A stretch of DNA of 64,000 bases from Notamacropus eugenii (GCF_028372415.1 NC_092878.1:137242250-137306249), one strand, 5' to 3'; shown: positions 1 through 38,234, counted from the stretch's first letter. Program-made: numbers and translations. The notes: generated by a model from the sequence alone, not told the origin.

Positions 1-49
1 CATAGATTTAGAGCAAAAAGAGACCTTAGAAATCTTGCCTAGCCTGATC

Positions 50-175
50 AGTTTATAGATAAGGGAACTGAAGCCCAGCAAAATGAAGTTGTTGCGACAG
101 AGTTCCAAGGGAACATGTGAATGAGCCGGGATTGAAACTCAGCTCTGGTGTGCCAAAGTTTAGACCTCCAAATTC
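50..175 (-). mobile_element. MIR-type SINE fragment
   Basis: Antisense MIR (TAGATAAGGGAACTGAAGCC, GAGCCGGGATTGAAACTCAG). Intron 6 of copy A. Confidence 0.5.
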
Positions 176-478
176 AGTATTTTTTTATTTAGTGGCACAC
201 TGTTATTGAAAAAAAAAATCATGTTCACAATATTTCCATCAGTGAAATATGATCAAAACAATGTCACCAGATATACTGCCTGGCGTGAACCAACAATATA
301 ACTATGGTCAAAATCTTGCCCTAGTGAATTTAATAAAATGGACTTTGTTGATTTTTCCATTAAAGAATTCAAATTAAATAGAAAAACAAATCTGTCCCAA
401 GAGGTAACTTCTTGCTTCCCATAGAGAAACTGAGATTAATGCACATTACTTCTGAGTATTAGTTTCTTTGCCCCTTTA

Positions 479-618
479 CATTCCCTTTCCTTTCCTTTCC
501 TTTCCTTTCCTTTCCTTTCCTTTCCTTTCCTTTCCTTTCCTTTCCTTTCCTTTCCTTTCCTTTCCTTTCCTTTCCTTTCCTTTCCTTTCCTTTCCTTTCC
601 TTTCCTTCCTTTTTCCTC
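479..618. repeat. (TTTCC)n pentanucleotide microsatellite
   Basis: About 25 almost perfect copies, followed to 735 by looser pyrimidine-rich DNA. It produces long meaningless open frames on both strands. Confidence 0.95.
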
Positions 619-1446
619 TCCTCTCCTTTCCTTCCCTTCTCTTCCCTTCTCTTCCTTCCTTTTTCATTCCCCCCTTTCTCTCTTCTCCCACTCTGTACTT
701 ATCTCTCTCCCTCACTCTATTTCTGTCTCCCCCTCCTCCAGATATTTACTAGAAGCATAGTACTAGTCTCCTTGGCCAGGCACAGTTATTGTTTTAAAAG
801 ATCAGTGTTTATTAGGAAATACCTAGAAAGAAATTATATTTATTACCATTATTACTACTAATATATAATAGAAACACATTGTTCTTACAAAAGAATAATT
901 GAGCATGGCATTAGTTCCCTTGGCAGTAAACATAAATGCTAAGTGATGGAGCAAAGCCAAGAAACCATCATTAACTCAGAGATACTCACATCTAGGTCAC
1001 ACTAGGTCACTAGGGCATCAACAGTGAAGTGATCTCCTACAGACAACAGCAATCACCAGGGATTTGGACCAACCCTTCCAAGTTCCTCTTTTCCCAAAAG
1101 CCACACCCCTGGCCCAGCACTGTAGCCCTCTAGTTGGAGCTAGAACAATCACACACCTTCAGTAGCTAGATGAGAGGGGCTTTAATTTCCATTTGATACC
1201 TTGAGAGTAGGATCCACTGTGCTAATCTGAATGTTCATTTACTCAGGCTCAATTACACATCAGGGTGCAGAAATTCCAGATGGGAAAATGGGAAGGAGGG
1301 AAAGGATTTAGATTCCTTGGGAAGATGTTATAAGGCTTGCTGAAGACCCTTTGGTGTCCCCATAGCTTCCCTTTCCCCTCTCCAACCCTCAGGCAGATCA
1401 CTGAGGAAGGTTGAGCTCTGTGTGGGATCACTTTTCTTTCCATTAG

Positions 1447-1700
1447 GCTGTGAGGTGGCACAGTGGTTATATGATGGACCTGGAGTCAGGGAGACCGGAA
1501 TTTAAATTTAACCTCAAAACCTTACTACATAGTTGGATGACCCTAGGTAAGTCATTCTCTTGATCTCAGTTTCCTTAGCTATATAATGGGAATTAAAATA
1601 ACAGCTAACTAGCCTAATTATGATAAGAACAAAATGAAAAAAATGTTTGTAAAGTGTTTTGCCAATCTTAAAATGTTACATAAATGCTACTATTATTATC
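1447..1700 (+). mobile_element. tRNA/CORE SINE
   Basis: Sense marsupial-type SINE (GGACCTGGAGTCAGGGAGAC, then a MIR-like second half). A counterpart at 51558-51800 sits at the matching place in intron 6 of copy B, so it predates the duplication. Confidence 0.6.
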
Positions 1701-2445
1701 ATTTAAAATTCAAGAAAGTGCATATTTTCTTTGAATTGTTGATTGCTTGTAATTACTTGTCTACTTTAACTCAGATAATAATGCTGCAGAGCCATACTTG
1801 ACTTGTAAAGCTAATCATACACTTCAGATAGTTTTGATCAGTCTAAATTTAGAGATTGGTGGATGACTGAGCAAAAATTGCCCTCAACTGCTATGTCTAG
1901 TCAGGCTCAGACCAGGCTCCCCATCGCATCTTAGCTTTAGCTGGGACACCAGGGGTCATCTTGCACAGGAATCCTGGTATTGACCCTGCCACCAGGAAAC
2001 ACCTTCTTTCTCACCCCTAGCTTTAGATTTCTTGCTCTTACTCAGAGAAAAATAATTCTATCAGTACTACCACTGCTATTAGAAATAAGGTAAAATCAAT
2101 GACTCTACTCACCATCCCCTGTGACTCATCTGACCAAGATACCCTTTCTTCACTCCTTTATATATGTTATTTCTGCCTAGTAAAATATAAGCTCTTTGAG
2201 AGCAGGTATTGTTTCACCTTTTTATTTGAATCTCCAGAACCCGGTCTAGTACCTGCACATAGTAGGAGCACATTAAATTCCTATTGATCAATTTACACTG
2301 CTTTATGGAAATTCAGCTTTTGTCTGGATCATTGCTACATTCTAAGGACTCTATTAATGAATTTGAGAGGTGGACTCTACCATTGCTCAGATTTGAGCTG
2401 GGATTGAACATTTAGTCATGGCTCTCAAATTCTTCTCTCTACCTA

Positions 2446-27200
<24,755 letters not shown>

Positions 27201-27277
27201 CCTGCCTTTTCTCGATTCTGATGTTCAAAACGCTTTGATGTCCTCTCGCCAAAGTTTGGACTGCCCTGTTTTGCAAA

Positions 27278-27285
27278 CTTTTATC
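27278..27285 (-). promoter_or_regulatory. TATA-like element upstream of copy A
   Basis: GATAAAAG on the minus strand, 78-85 bp before the ATG of exon 1. If used, the transcript would start near 27250 with a 5' UTR of about 50 nt, reasonable for a liver/epithelial ADH gene. This is inference from position and sequence only. Confidence 0.3.
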
Positions 27286-28655
27286 TTTTTCAGATAAAGT
27301 GTTCTATTTCAAATCAACACCTTAAGAAAAAAAGAACCTTACTCAGAACCTTCAATTTCTATCTCCCTACATGATTTCATCCTCTTGTAATGTTTAACTT
27401 TTCAAAAAAAAAAAAAAAAAAGAAAAACCAACAACCACTTGGTGCGTCTAAGGCAACCGGGAGTTATCACTAATAGTGAATAGGGATGAAACGATCGTTT
27501 TTTCTTTTGTAGCTTCGTGGTTCTAAAACAGTTCAGACAACAACCTGAGAATTTAAATCTTAGGAATTTTCCTTAACAGTCTTATTTTTTAAAATGACGT
27601 CTGATATGCAGAGCAATTTTTAGTTCCTCTCCTTCTGTTCTAGTTATTTACCTTAGACCCACAGCGACTGTATCATATATTGATCTCTTCAATCTATTCC
27701 CAAGTTATACAGAGGATCATATGAAGAAATACTGCCCGAGGAAAGAAAATAGAAACTGTGGGAAGAGACATAAGCTTTTGTCTTCAAGATCGACCTCCTG
27801 TGTCCAGAGGAAAGTGAACAATGTAGATTTCTTTTTTTCCAGTTTGTTGGGCATGACTTCAGGACTCTCCAGTCAACTCTTCCCCTATGAAGCCACACAA
27901 TTTAGATAAGTTTGTTTCCCAAACTACTCTTGGGGTAGGGGAAGGAAGAAATAATTCTATTTATTGAGGAAGGTTCACTGGATGTTCTTGTTCATTTTGT
28001 AATTTTGATCTCTTTCCACCATGATAAAATGTTAATTATATCAGTGTGCTGTTTTCCTGTATCTTTTAATATAGTAAATTACTGGACACTGAGACATGAA
28101 GTAACCTTAAACGTTCTCAGTATTTTGCTTTTTCAAACTGGGTGGTGGAAAGTCATTTTAAGAGATTAGATACCATTTAAAGGTTCCTCTATGTGAAACC
28201 CTGTTCATGAGGGTAGGGGGAACAAGCAGTAGAACCTCCTCCAATATATTATGGGAGCTCCTCTAGAATTTAGATTAGTTTGGAGTTTCTAATTCAGACT
28301 ACCTCCACAACACTTCTGCTGTATGTTGAAATATTTTTGTATGTTTAGAATCCATTGACAGGTCCTCAGGTTGGATTATATTGGAGGACAAGCTGACAGA
28401 ATAAGGCATCTAGGCACTACTGCGGGGCTGTTGTCTTCTCATCCTCAAGTGATTCTTTTTTTCTCATTAAAGAGGTCAATGCCTACCTCCTAGGTTTCCT
28501 TTTTGCCTCAGCTTGAGGACTTCATTGTTAGTATTCCTTTAATTACCTTGACTTCCCAGTCCCTCAGTCTTCTTAACTCTCATGACCTACTTTTTGATTC
28601 CCTGGAGTTTACTAATTAGAGGGAATTAGATGGTTGATCTTCAGTTTTAGGAAAA
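27286..28655. other. Upstream region of copy A, no gene seen
   Basis: Should hold the promoter of copy A. An 18-base poly(A) lies at 27403-27420. No CpG island and no coding signature were seen. Confidence 0.4.
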
Positions 28656-28659
28656 TCAA

Positions 28660-28868
28660 CTACTACTACCACCAACTACTACTACCTACAATAACTACTA
28701 TTACTACCAAATATTGTTACCTACAGTAGCTACTACTACTACCTATGATAACTACTACTACTAGGAACTACTACTTACAATAACTACTATTACTACTACC
28801 AACTACCACTGTGTATAAAAACAACAATTACTACCACTACCACCACTACTGTCACTACCACCACCAAC
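28660..28868. repeat. (ACT)n trinucleotide-rich tract
   Basis: Imperfect ACT/ACC/AAT triplets over about 200 bp, upstream of copy A. Confidence 0.85.
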
Positions 28869-28929
28869 TTTAGTTCCTTATACAGCAACCCCTAAGGCAC
28901 CTTCCATTCTTTCTCCATGATGGAGTTCA

Positions 28930-29128
28930 AAGCAACCTCAGAAGTGATCTAGTCCAAACTTCTTTATTTTTTTTTTAACAAATGAAGAAGCTGAGGCAAG
29001 CAGGATTAAAGCATTTGACTAGGGTCACACAGCCAATAAGTGTCTAAGGCCAGATTTGAACTCAGGAAGCTGAGTCTTTCTAACTCCAGACCAGTGTTCT
29101 GTGCACCATGGAGCCACCTAGATGCCCT
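28930..29128 (-). mobile_element. tRNA/CORE SINE
   Basis: Antisense (GACTAGGGTCACACAGCCAA, CATGGAGCCACCTAGATGCC). Lies upstream of copy A. Confidence 0.55.
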
Positions 29129-29457
29129 TTGAACTTGAGCACTTCCACAACATTCTAATAATCTGGACCCTTCTAGCTTTTTTTCAATCACGTGTGAATT
29201 AGTGAAGCCATTCAGTGGTTTAGGAATAATATCATTTTCCATAACAAAGTCCCAATCCTAGAAAAGTCTGTACTTTCTTCAAACATGCATCATTCAGAAA
29301 CACTTGTCTTCTCTAGCTCAGTGCTCACACCTGGCTGAGATGCTTTGTGATCCACATACTTAATGAAGGTTCTGAAAAACTTTCACCCATCTATTGACAG
29401 TTTCAGAATAGCCTTCTTGAGTTGACCCAACACCAGGAGTTCTCTACTGCAATAAAA

Positions 29458-29635
29458 TCCCTCTCTCTCATTCTCTCTCTCTGTCTCTCTATTTATCTCT
29501 TCCCCTTTTCTTTCTCTCTTCCTCTCTGCCTCTTTGTCTCTTTCCTTCTTTTTCTTCCTGTGTCTTTCTTTGTTCCTGTCCCTTTTTTCTCTCTCTGTCT
29601 CTTTCTCTGTCTCTGTCTCTCTGTCTATCTGTCTG

Positions 29636-29666
<31 letters not shown>

Positions 29667-29668
29667 TA
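29458..29668. repeat. CT-rich tract ending in (CA)n
   Basis: TCTC-rich pyrimidine run followed by nine CA units. Confidence 0.9.
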
Positions 29669-29965
29669 GTATAAATGGGAAGTAATCACAGAAGGAAGGC
29701 ACTAGCAGTGGCAAGGGAGGAAATATTTGGGAAGTAATGGAACAGAAAAGTACTTTGACCCAGTGCAGTCAATGCTCTACTCAGTTGGATGTTGTATGCT
29801 GTTACTATGCAACATATTAGCTCTATCAGCTGTTGTTTGGCACTAAGCTCTGGCTCAACAGAAATCCTTGTAGTTTTTTTTCCTCAAAGGAACAGAAGGT
29901 GCTGCCATTGACCTGAAAAGCCACAGGTTTCCTGATGACCTCCATCACCAATAAACATTATTTTT

Positions 29966-32900
29966 TAAAAAATTATTTATTTTTAGTTTTCAACATTCAT
30001 TTCCACAAAATTTTGAGCTCCAAATTTTCTCCCCGTCTCTCCCCTCTGCACACCCCAAGATAGCATGCATTCTGATTACCCCTTCCCCCCAATCTGCCCT
30101 CCCTTCTATCACACCCCTCCCTTCCCTTATCCCCATCTCCGCTATTTTCTTGTAGGGAAAGATAGATTTCTTTTTTTAAAAATTGTTTTTTTTTTACTTT
30201 TTAAAATTTTTAAAGTTTATTTTTAGTGTTCTACAATCACTACTATATAACTAAGATATTTTTCCCCTCCTGACCCCTTCCTCCCCCCTTCCTCTCCAAC
30301 ATGGCATACAATTTTATATAGGTTCTACACAGACATTTCTATTAAATACATTTTCACCACAGTGATGTTGTGTATAAGAATTAAAATGAATGGGAGAAAT
30401 CATATAACAAACCAAAACGTAACACAAAAGAAAATGATCTGCTACATTCTGTGATTGAATTCCATAGTTCTTTCTCTGAATGTGGAAGGCATTTTGTCTT
30501 AAAAGACCATTGGGAATTTTTTAAGTCCTTGCATTGCAATGAAGTTCCAAGTGTACCAGAAAAAACTCTCTCACACTGTGGTTGTTGCGGTGCACAAAGT
30601 TCGTCTGGTTCTACTCCTTTTGTTCAGCATCAGATCACATAAGTCTTTCCAGGCCTCTCTGAAGTTTTCCTGTTCATCTTTTCTTACAGTGCAATAGTAT
30701 TCCATTACATTCATATACCATAATTTATTCAGTTATTGCCCAATTAATGGGCATCCCCTTGATTTCCAGTTTTTGGCCACTACAAACAGTGCTGCTATAA
30801 ATATTTTTGTACATATGGGACCCTTTCCCATTTTTATGATCTCTTGGGGATACAGTCCTAGAAGCAGTATTGCTGGGTCAAAGGGTATGCACATTTTTGT
30901 AGCCCTTTGGGCATAGTTTCAAATTGCTCTCCAGAATGGCTGGATCAGCTCACAGCTCCACCAACAATGAATTAGTGTTCCAACTCTCCCACATCTTCTG
31001 CAACATTTATCAGCAAGATAGATTTCTATACCCCATTACATGTATATCTTATTTCCCAGTTGCATGTAAAAACAATTTTTAACATTCAGTTTTAAAACTT
31101 TGAGTTCAACCTCTCTCCCTTCTTCCCTTCCCACCCAAGCAATTTGATATGTGTTATACATGTGTAGTTATGCAAAAGAGTTCCATAAAAGTCATGTTGT
31201 GAAAGACTAACTATAGTTCCCTCCATCCTATCCTGCCCCCCATTTGTTCTATTCTCTTTTGACCCTATCCCTTCTGAAAAGTGTTTACTTCTAATTACCC
31301 CTCCTCCCATTTGCCCTCCCTTCTATCAGCCCTACACACCCCTCTTTTCCCCTTCTCCCCTACGTTCCTGTAGTATAAGACAGATTTTCATGATAAATTG
31401 AGTATGCATGTTATTCCCTCCTTAAGCCAAATGTGATGAAAGTAAGGTTCATTTTTTCCCTTTCACCTACTCCTTCATCCCCTTCCCTGAAAAAATCTTT
31501 TTCTTGACTCTTTTATATGAGACATAATTTGCCCCATTTTATTTCTCCCTTTCTCCTTTTCCCAATATATTCCTGTCACTCCTTAATTTTACTTTTTTAG
31601 ATATCATCCCTCCCTATTCAACTCACCCTGTGCCTTCTGTCTATATGTATATAATCCTTCCAACTACCCAAATACTGAGAAAAGTCTCAAGAGTTACAAA
31701 TATTATCTTTCCATGTAGGATTATAAACAGTTAACCTTTACTAAGTTTCTTATGATTTCTCTTTCCTGTTTATCTTTTCATGCTTCTCTTGATTCTTGTG
31801 TTTGAAAGTCAAATTTTCAATTCAACTCTAGTCTTTTCATCAAGAATCCTTGATGATATAAACTCAAAGTCCTCTATTTCATTGAAGGACCATTTTTCCC
31901 CTGAAGTATTATACTCAGTTTTGCTTGGTAGGTGATTCTTGGTGTTAATCCTAGCTCCTTTGACCTCTAAAATATCACATTCCAAGCCCTGTTATTGCTT
32001 AATGTAGAAGCTGCTAGATCTTGTGTTATCCTGATTGTATTTCCACAATACTCAAATTGTTTCTTTCTAGCTGCTTGTAATATTTTCTCCTTGAATTGGG
32101 AGCTCTGCAATTTGGTTACAATATTTCTCGGAGTTTCCTTCTTGGGATCTCTTTCAGGAGGCAACTAGTGAATTCTTTCAATATTTATTTTACCCTCTAG
32201 TACTGCAATATCAGGGCAGTTTTCCTTGATAATTTCTTTAAAGATAATGTCTAGGCTCTTTTTTTGATCATGGCTTTCAGGTAGTCCAATAATTTTTAAA
32301 TTGTCTCTCCTTGATCTATTTTACAGGTCAATTGTTTTTCCAATGAGATATTTCACATTGTCTGCTATTTTTTCATTCCTTTGGTTTTGTTTTATAATTT
32401 TTTAAATTTTTCATAAAGTCATTACTTTCCATCTGCTCCATTCTAATTTTAAAGGAATTATGTTCTTCAGTGAGCTTTTGAACCTCTTTTTCCATCTGGC
32501 CCATTCTGCTTTTTAGATCATTCTTACCCTCATTGGCTTTTTGAATCTTCTTTGTCATTTGGGTTAGTCTATTTTTTAAAGTCTTATTTTCTTCAGCATT
32601 TTTTGGGGTCTCCTTTAGCAAGCAGTTGACTTGTTTTTCATGATTTTCTTGCATCACTCTCAGTTCTCTTCCCAATTTTTTTCTCTATTTCTCTTACTTG
32701 ATTTTCAAAATCCTTTTAGAGCTCTTCCATGGCCTGAGACCAATTCATATTTTTCTTGGATGCTTTGGAAAAAGGAGTTTTGACTTTGTTGTCTTCCATT
32801 TGTATATTTTAGGCTTCCTTGTCACCAAAATAAGATTCTATAATCTGATTCTTTTTCCAGTTTTTGCTCATTTCCCCAGCCATTTACTTGACTTTTGAAC

Positions 32901-33448
32901 TCTGTCATGGTAGTTCTCTGCTTCCAGCAGAGGTGGGGAATGTATTGTCATTTGCTCCATCCCCCCACAATCCTTGGGTCTAGAGTTCCAGAAACAGTGG
33001 CTGTAGCTGCCCCTACTGAAGCTGTGGCTGCTGTGTGTTTCCCCTTTCTGATGCCCTGGGGTTAGGGCTGGATCACTCTACTCTCTTACATAGGTCCCAC
33101 AGGTTTTTTCCATGGACCTTGCAATTTGTCCTTGGCCTTTTGGGATTTTGAAGCCTAGAAACCTCCACAGGTGGCCAAGATTCAGTCCCCCAGAGGCCTA
33201 CTCAAGTTCTGTCTGTGCCAATGTGGCCCACACTGGACTGTGCTCTGCTCCCAGAGTGGCATGATAGACACCTCCTGGCGACCTTCTAGGCTGTCTTGGG
33301 CTGGAAATTTGCTTCACTCTGTCATTCTGTGAGTTCTGCAGCTCCAGAATTTGTTTAGAGTCATTTTTTACAGGTATTTGGCTGGGCTTGGGGGGAGTGC
33401 TCTAGCAAGTCTGTGCTGTTACTCTGCCATCTTAGTTCTGCCCCCCAC
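29966..33448 (-). mobile_element. HAL1 (half-L1) element with target-site duplication
   Basis: Bounded by a perfect 14-bp direct repeat, TAAACATTATTTTT, at 29952-29965 and 33449-33462. Read on the minus strand it starts with AAGATGGCAGAGT-type L1 leader. It has ORF1 pieces with a coiled coil (32675-32373) and an RNA-binding C-terminal part (RNIVTKLQSSQFKEKILQAA, 32140-32080 region). It then has the inter-ORF spacer and goes directly into L1-type 3' UTR. ORF2 is absent, the definition of HAL1. Without the nested insert the element is about 2.64 kb. ORF1 is interrupted, so it is inactive. It lies between the two ADH genes. Confidence 0.8.
30172..31014 (-). mobile_element. 5'-truncated L1 nested in the HAL1
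   Basis: Flanked by a perfect 13-bp repeat, AAGATAGATTTCT, at 30159-30171 and 31015-31027, which splits the HAL1 3' UTR. The T-rich left end is the poly(A) side. The body is L1 3' UTR plus the ORF2 C terminus, including the stretch corresponding to the tryptophan-rich CWWNC-type region. About 843 bp and younger than its host. Confidence 0.85.
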
Positions 33449-33462
33449 TAAACATTATTTTT

Positions 33463-34479
33463 AAAAAGCCTTCCCCCATCACCCCAAGTCCTCCTACTGG
33501 AGTTCCTCAGAATCTAGGTTACTGCAACCTCTCATCTCCCTAGGAATGCATTCTCAGCCCCAGAAACCCATTTGCTTGAAAAACAAAGGGAAGAATATTA
33601 CTAATTACCTCAGGTTTAGTCATTTCTTTGCATCAGCCTCCAGGGCTGCTCTGTCAGAGGCTTCACCATAGCTTGTTGGGAGCATTCCATATACCTACCA
33701 AATTTAATCTTTGAAGGTTAGACTATAAACCAGATAATGATTATTTGCTTTGAAAATGTCAGATAGCTCTGGGATCTGGGCCTATCCAGTTTTCAAACCC
33801 TAACTCTCTTCTGCCCTCCTATACGGAGGAGTGGTTTTAAAAGAGCACAAAAAGGTAGAGAGAGATTATGCCAAGCCCAGACAGCAAGATCATGGTCTCC
33901 TCCATTTGTTCAACCACATTCTTGGTCCTCTTATATGCATATACAGTCACCCCAGAACATTTGAGGGGCTTTGCAATATGCCCTCACAATATGAAGTCTT
34001 CTTTCTCATACTGAAAATAAGAAAGAATTATTTAGGAGCATGTCTTCACTTGAGGCTACAAGGTTTTATGTTGACAGACTTGAGAGGGAAGATCAAACAA
34101 ATATCTGAGTGGGATGGCGGACAACCCAAGGACATCATGGAAACAGGAAGGAATTAGGTATGAGTCAGACCATTTGCCTGATCTTTTCAACAGAGATTCT
34201 GTGACACTTGGGAGAGAGCCTTGGAGGTCAATAGATAACAGCCAACAAGGCAGAACGAAGAGCAGGTATAAGGGACCAGTAAAAGCTCCAGGAGAAGGAA
34301 TGACTGATTCATCATGAGGAGTGGAAAGTCTTCCTGTGAACCTTCAGAAAGGTATGCACAATGGGCAAATCTTAGTCTCTGCTTGCAAAACTTTAGAAAA
34401 AAATGAATAGACATTGCTGGGGAAATTTGCTGAAAGCAACACTTAACCAATGGGTAACGAGTGGGGTCCTGTCAGCTGA
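33463..34479. other. Intergenic stretch, no feature seen
   Basis: A 108-codon open stretch at 33831-34157 has no recognisable domain and no family match; treated as chance. Confidence 0.4.
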
Positions 34480-35154
34480 GGGTGAGTCTTTTGACATCAC
34501 CATGTGAGAAATAATTCTTTTGACTTCCACTCTATTCCAATCAGTACTGATCAGTTTGCTATGATTCCATAAAGGGAGTGATTATAGGTTCTGTGTATTG
34601 GGCCCCAGAGTAACGGACTGCAGATTGTAAGTTCACTTGCTTAATCATAGGAAGCTAATCAGAAGCCCTCCACCCTTGTTTTCCCATGTGATGGTGACCA
34701 AGCCCAGTGTGTTGGAGGTGACTCAATTACATGGAAAGTCTTCCCACTTATTTTGTACCTCTGGACTATCTTGTCCAACATGACCATCTTATGACCATTT
34801 AGTTAGTGGAGATCCCCCCATGCTTTGCCCAACCCTAGGTCCCCTCCCCCGCACTGACATGCCAGTTTTAGTTGATTCACCTTTTTTATGTATATTATAA
34901 TATACATAATTACGCTACATTATCTATATTTACATATTTATTTATTTTGTGTAGACCCTTTCGTGTTCAGGTGTCAAATCTGATATCAAGACTTATAAAA
35001 ATAAGGTCCTGGAAGAAGGTGGAATCTCAGGTCATGAGGAAGATCTGAGGTCCACTTCATTGGAGGGGACCATAGACTCTTTAATAAAGTATCACTGGCT
35101 CAGAATTCTGCCTCAGTCTCTATTATTGTAGATTGGACAATTTCAATTCCCACA
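34480..35154 (+). mobile_element. Probable solo LTR fossil (endogenous retrovirus)
   Basis: Has a TATA-like TATAAAAATAAGG near 34998, an AATAAAG signal near 35080 and a right end of TCCCACA at 35154. No internal retroviral sequence adjoins it. Old and broken; the left edge is approximate. Confidence 0.5.
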
Positions 35155-36049
35155 ATAATCTAGTCTTGGGCTGACATGGGCACAATTTCACAGGACAATC
35201 CAGCTTCCCGGATTAGTTGATGTGATAGAAGGATCTTGACTTTGATACAGTCAGCTCACCAGGGCTTGATTAACTACAGTCTAAAATATGAAAAGAATTG
35301 CCAGATGTGATTGCCAAGCTGTTAGCATGATCTTTAAAATTTAGGACTGATACATTCCTGGAGAGTGATGAGAGCCTGCCGAAAGTCTATTTGCCAGGTA
35401 TCTTGCAAATTTCATTAAAGGGACTTTAAACTAGAAGGCATAGGGATGGGAAAGGGTGATCAGAGAAACTACCCATAGATGCATAACCAAGTTAGACATC
35501 ATAGATAAAAACTATAATGAAATAAGGAGAAAAATTAAGTAATCTAGAATTTTACAGGAGACAGAATCTAAGAAAGGATTCAGTGGCAGCATCTATGGTC
35601 TCAAATGTCTATGCAGAAATATGCAGAGTTGAGGCCCTAAGCAGGATGCTTGGAAGCCCTCATTCAAAGAGGCAAATGTGACCTTGTAGTTATCACTGGA
35701 TCTTGGTAGGATGAAATCTATGGGGAGTATATGGCTCTAGGTGCTCACTCAAAAGAAACCAAGTAGTTAAAAGGGTGAAGTGTTGAATTTTTCTATTAAG
35801 AAGGCACACATAAGTGAGGAAATCCAGAAGTCTGGAAAAATGGTGGAGAGTATTTATGATGAGCTTTAATATAGCAAAAAGCAGAAACAATTTAGTCATC
35901 TGAGCTGACTAAAATCCAGACCGATTACAATCTGGACTATTGGCTGGACAAAAAGAAGAAATAGTTGAGTTATTCAGGAAAAGATCATAATCATGACAGA
36001 GAAATAACTGAAGTGACTGAAGGCTTTAAGTAGGGCAGACTTCTTCTGG

Positions 36050-36050
<1 letters not shown>

Positions 36051-36113
<63 letters not shown>
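36051..36113. repeat. (GT)n microsatellite
   Basis: About 30 uninterrupted GT units, the longest dinucleotide run of its kind here. Confidence 0.95.
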
Positions 36114-36269
36114 CTAGCTGTTTCTCTCCATTTCTGTCTTCTTGTCCTTTTCTATCTGTGCATCTAATTCTCTGCTTCTCTGTCCCTTCTCTTCCCCCAC
36201 CCCAAGTCCCCAAAAGCAGAACAGTTAATAACATTTTGACTTGACTTAATGATAATTTTATCCTTCCAA

Positions 36270-36402
36270 ATGTGGAAAAAGTAACAAGGCAAAATTCTAT
36301 TCTGGATCTGACTTTCATTGACAAGGAGGAACTTATTGCTGAGGTGGAAATTATAGGAAGCTTGGGAAGGGGAGGGATCACATTCCAAGAATGTGACTCC
36401 AA
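36270..36402 (+). mobile_element. CR1/L3-type LINE endonuclease fragment
   Basis: Translates on the plus strand as SILDLTFIDKEELIAEVEII then GSLG, the hallmark end of CR1-clade endonuclease domains (LDLxxTNKExLV-GxVxxxGSLG). The preceding DNA, about 35160-36050, may be the same element but I could not anchor it. Confidence 0.5.
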
Positions 36403-36404
36403 GA

Positions 36405-36650
36405 TTGTTGTTCGTCCATCATGAAGGTTTAACTTAGGTAGAGCTGTGCCAAGTCATCAGAGTTATTGAAGTCCAGTGGCAAGACATAAGTGAAGATGAC
36501 TAATGATGGCCCAGGATACAGTGGGAGACCTGGGTCTTTTTAAGCTAAGATCTTTCCCAGATCTCAATTTAAGATAGCACCTACTCAGTGATTAAGGGCT
36601 AGGTAAGAAATGAGGCAAAAGATGCCCTAGTTTGCCTTCACAAAAGAATC
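36405..36650 (-). mobile_element. Degraded RTE-tailed retroposon
   Basis: TTGTTGTTCGTCCATCATGA and AAGTCCAGTGGCAAGACATA resemble the first half of 38235-38765; the rest is lost. Confidence 0.4.
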
Positions 36651-38234
36651 AATCTGGGAGGGGGAGATGCTCCAAGTTTCTAGACGGAACAGAAAAACAT
36701 TTGGAATTTACATTCCCTCTGAGTTATCAAAACTCAAACATTGAGCAAGAAAGGCTTGGATTAAGACCTATTATTGGCCAATCAATGAAAGTCAGAGAGT
36801 GATTTGGGTTTAAAGGCATAGTGCAGCAGCTCCATTTGAATCACAATGGACTTCTTCAAAGCCTTTTTCTCTAGAGCTATATTTCAAGAAATCATAAATG
36901 AAAACCTCACAAGACAAAGAGTTAATTGTCCCAGGTTTTTGAAAAAAAAATGACAAAATAAATAAATAAGGGGAAAATCTAGCCCCCAAACTTCAAAATT
37001 CTTTGTGAAATAGAAGTGATCAAAAAAAAATCATATTCCTTTGGACAGAGCATGCATATGAAATGCTATATGGATGGAGGGAGAGGAGGAAGAGGAAGAG
37101 GAAAAGGATGATGATGAGGTGGTGGTAAGTGATATTACTAGGATGACCCTTGGAGATAAAGCACTTTAATTGTTCAAAAGTCATGGAGCTCCTAACTGTT
37201 CCCAGTCCATTAGCCTTGGAATTAAATAACCAAGATTTTGAAACTCCTAGAAAGAGGGTAAGAGGTGAAGCAGTTTATAAAACAATTTGGAACCAAAGTT
37301 CTCCAACTGAAGGGCACCTGATGAATTAGGATAAGTTCTGTTGTTCTTTCTGCACCGCAGTTTTTTGTTTTTTGTTTTTTTTTATAATTGTTAAAAGTAA
37401 AAAAAACCAAAACAAAACTAAAAAACAATGTCCTGAATTCTGGAGAGGGTTGGGATTCTACACTATTATGTACTGCACAAAATGATTAATGCATTACTCT
37501 GGGTTCTTGAAACTCATATCCAACCCAATAAATCTTTATCTCTAAATGAGGCTATCTAACCCATACTTTAGGATTTCCACTCACTGTAGCTACAGAAGTT
37601 GTAAAAGCCAAAAGACCCAGTAGTTCCCAGGGCCATACCAAATATCAGGCTAAAATTCGGTAGAACTTGCAATAAATCCATGGGGTCCATTAGTGGGTTT
37701 GATCTCTCTCATACATAGTAATAAATTGTCCTCCAGGATCACTGATGAATCAATTAGGAAATTGAGAGGTGACTTGAAAGCTGGTCAAAGAGAGTCATTA
37801 TTTTGTGGTCCCTAAGGAGATATTTTTAAGATGTTCCACCCTTTGTCTTAATGCTCACTCACAGCACAGGTTTGGGGAGAAAAAATGAATTAGAAACAAG
37901 GGTAAAGACTATATCAGTGTTTTTATTGACATAGGAAACTTCTACCAGTGCAAATCAACATTTCTTCTGCAGTCTTAGGGCATTGCCTAGAGCTCTGAAA
38001 GGTTGTGATTTGTCCAAAGGACGCATTAGAAATGGAACTAAGCCTATTCACAATGAAACAACAGGTGCCAGAAAGTACAATCATGTCCATTCTATAGAAA
38101 ATAATAATAATAATTATAAAGGGTTTCTTCATTGAGATTGAGAGTTACCTCCAAAGTTAATATCAATTTCTACTTTCCTGTCTATGTGCCTATATGTGTG
38201 CTGTTTATGAATTATAACCTTGTTGTTGTTATGG
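36651..38234. other. Intergenic stretch, no feature seen
   Basis: Low-complexity A- and T-rich patches only (near 36940, 37370-37420, 38100). No gene signal. Confidence 0.4.

Noticed and set aside
468-752. Open frames of 94 and 79 codons over 468-752
   Set aside because: They are translations of the (TTTCC)n microsatellite and its pyrimidine-rich flank.
34114-34317. Open frames at 33831-34317 as an intergenic gene
   Set aside because: No domain, no splice context and no codon signature; length is within chance.
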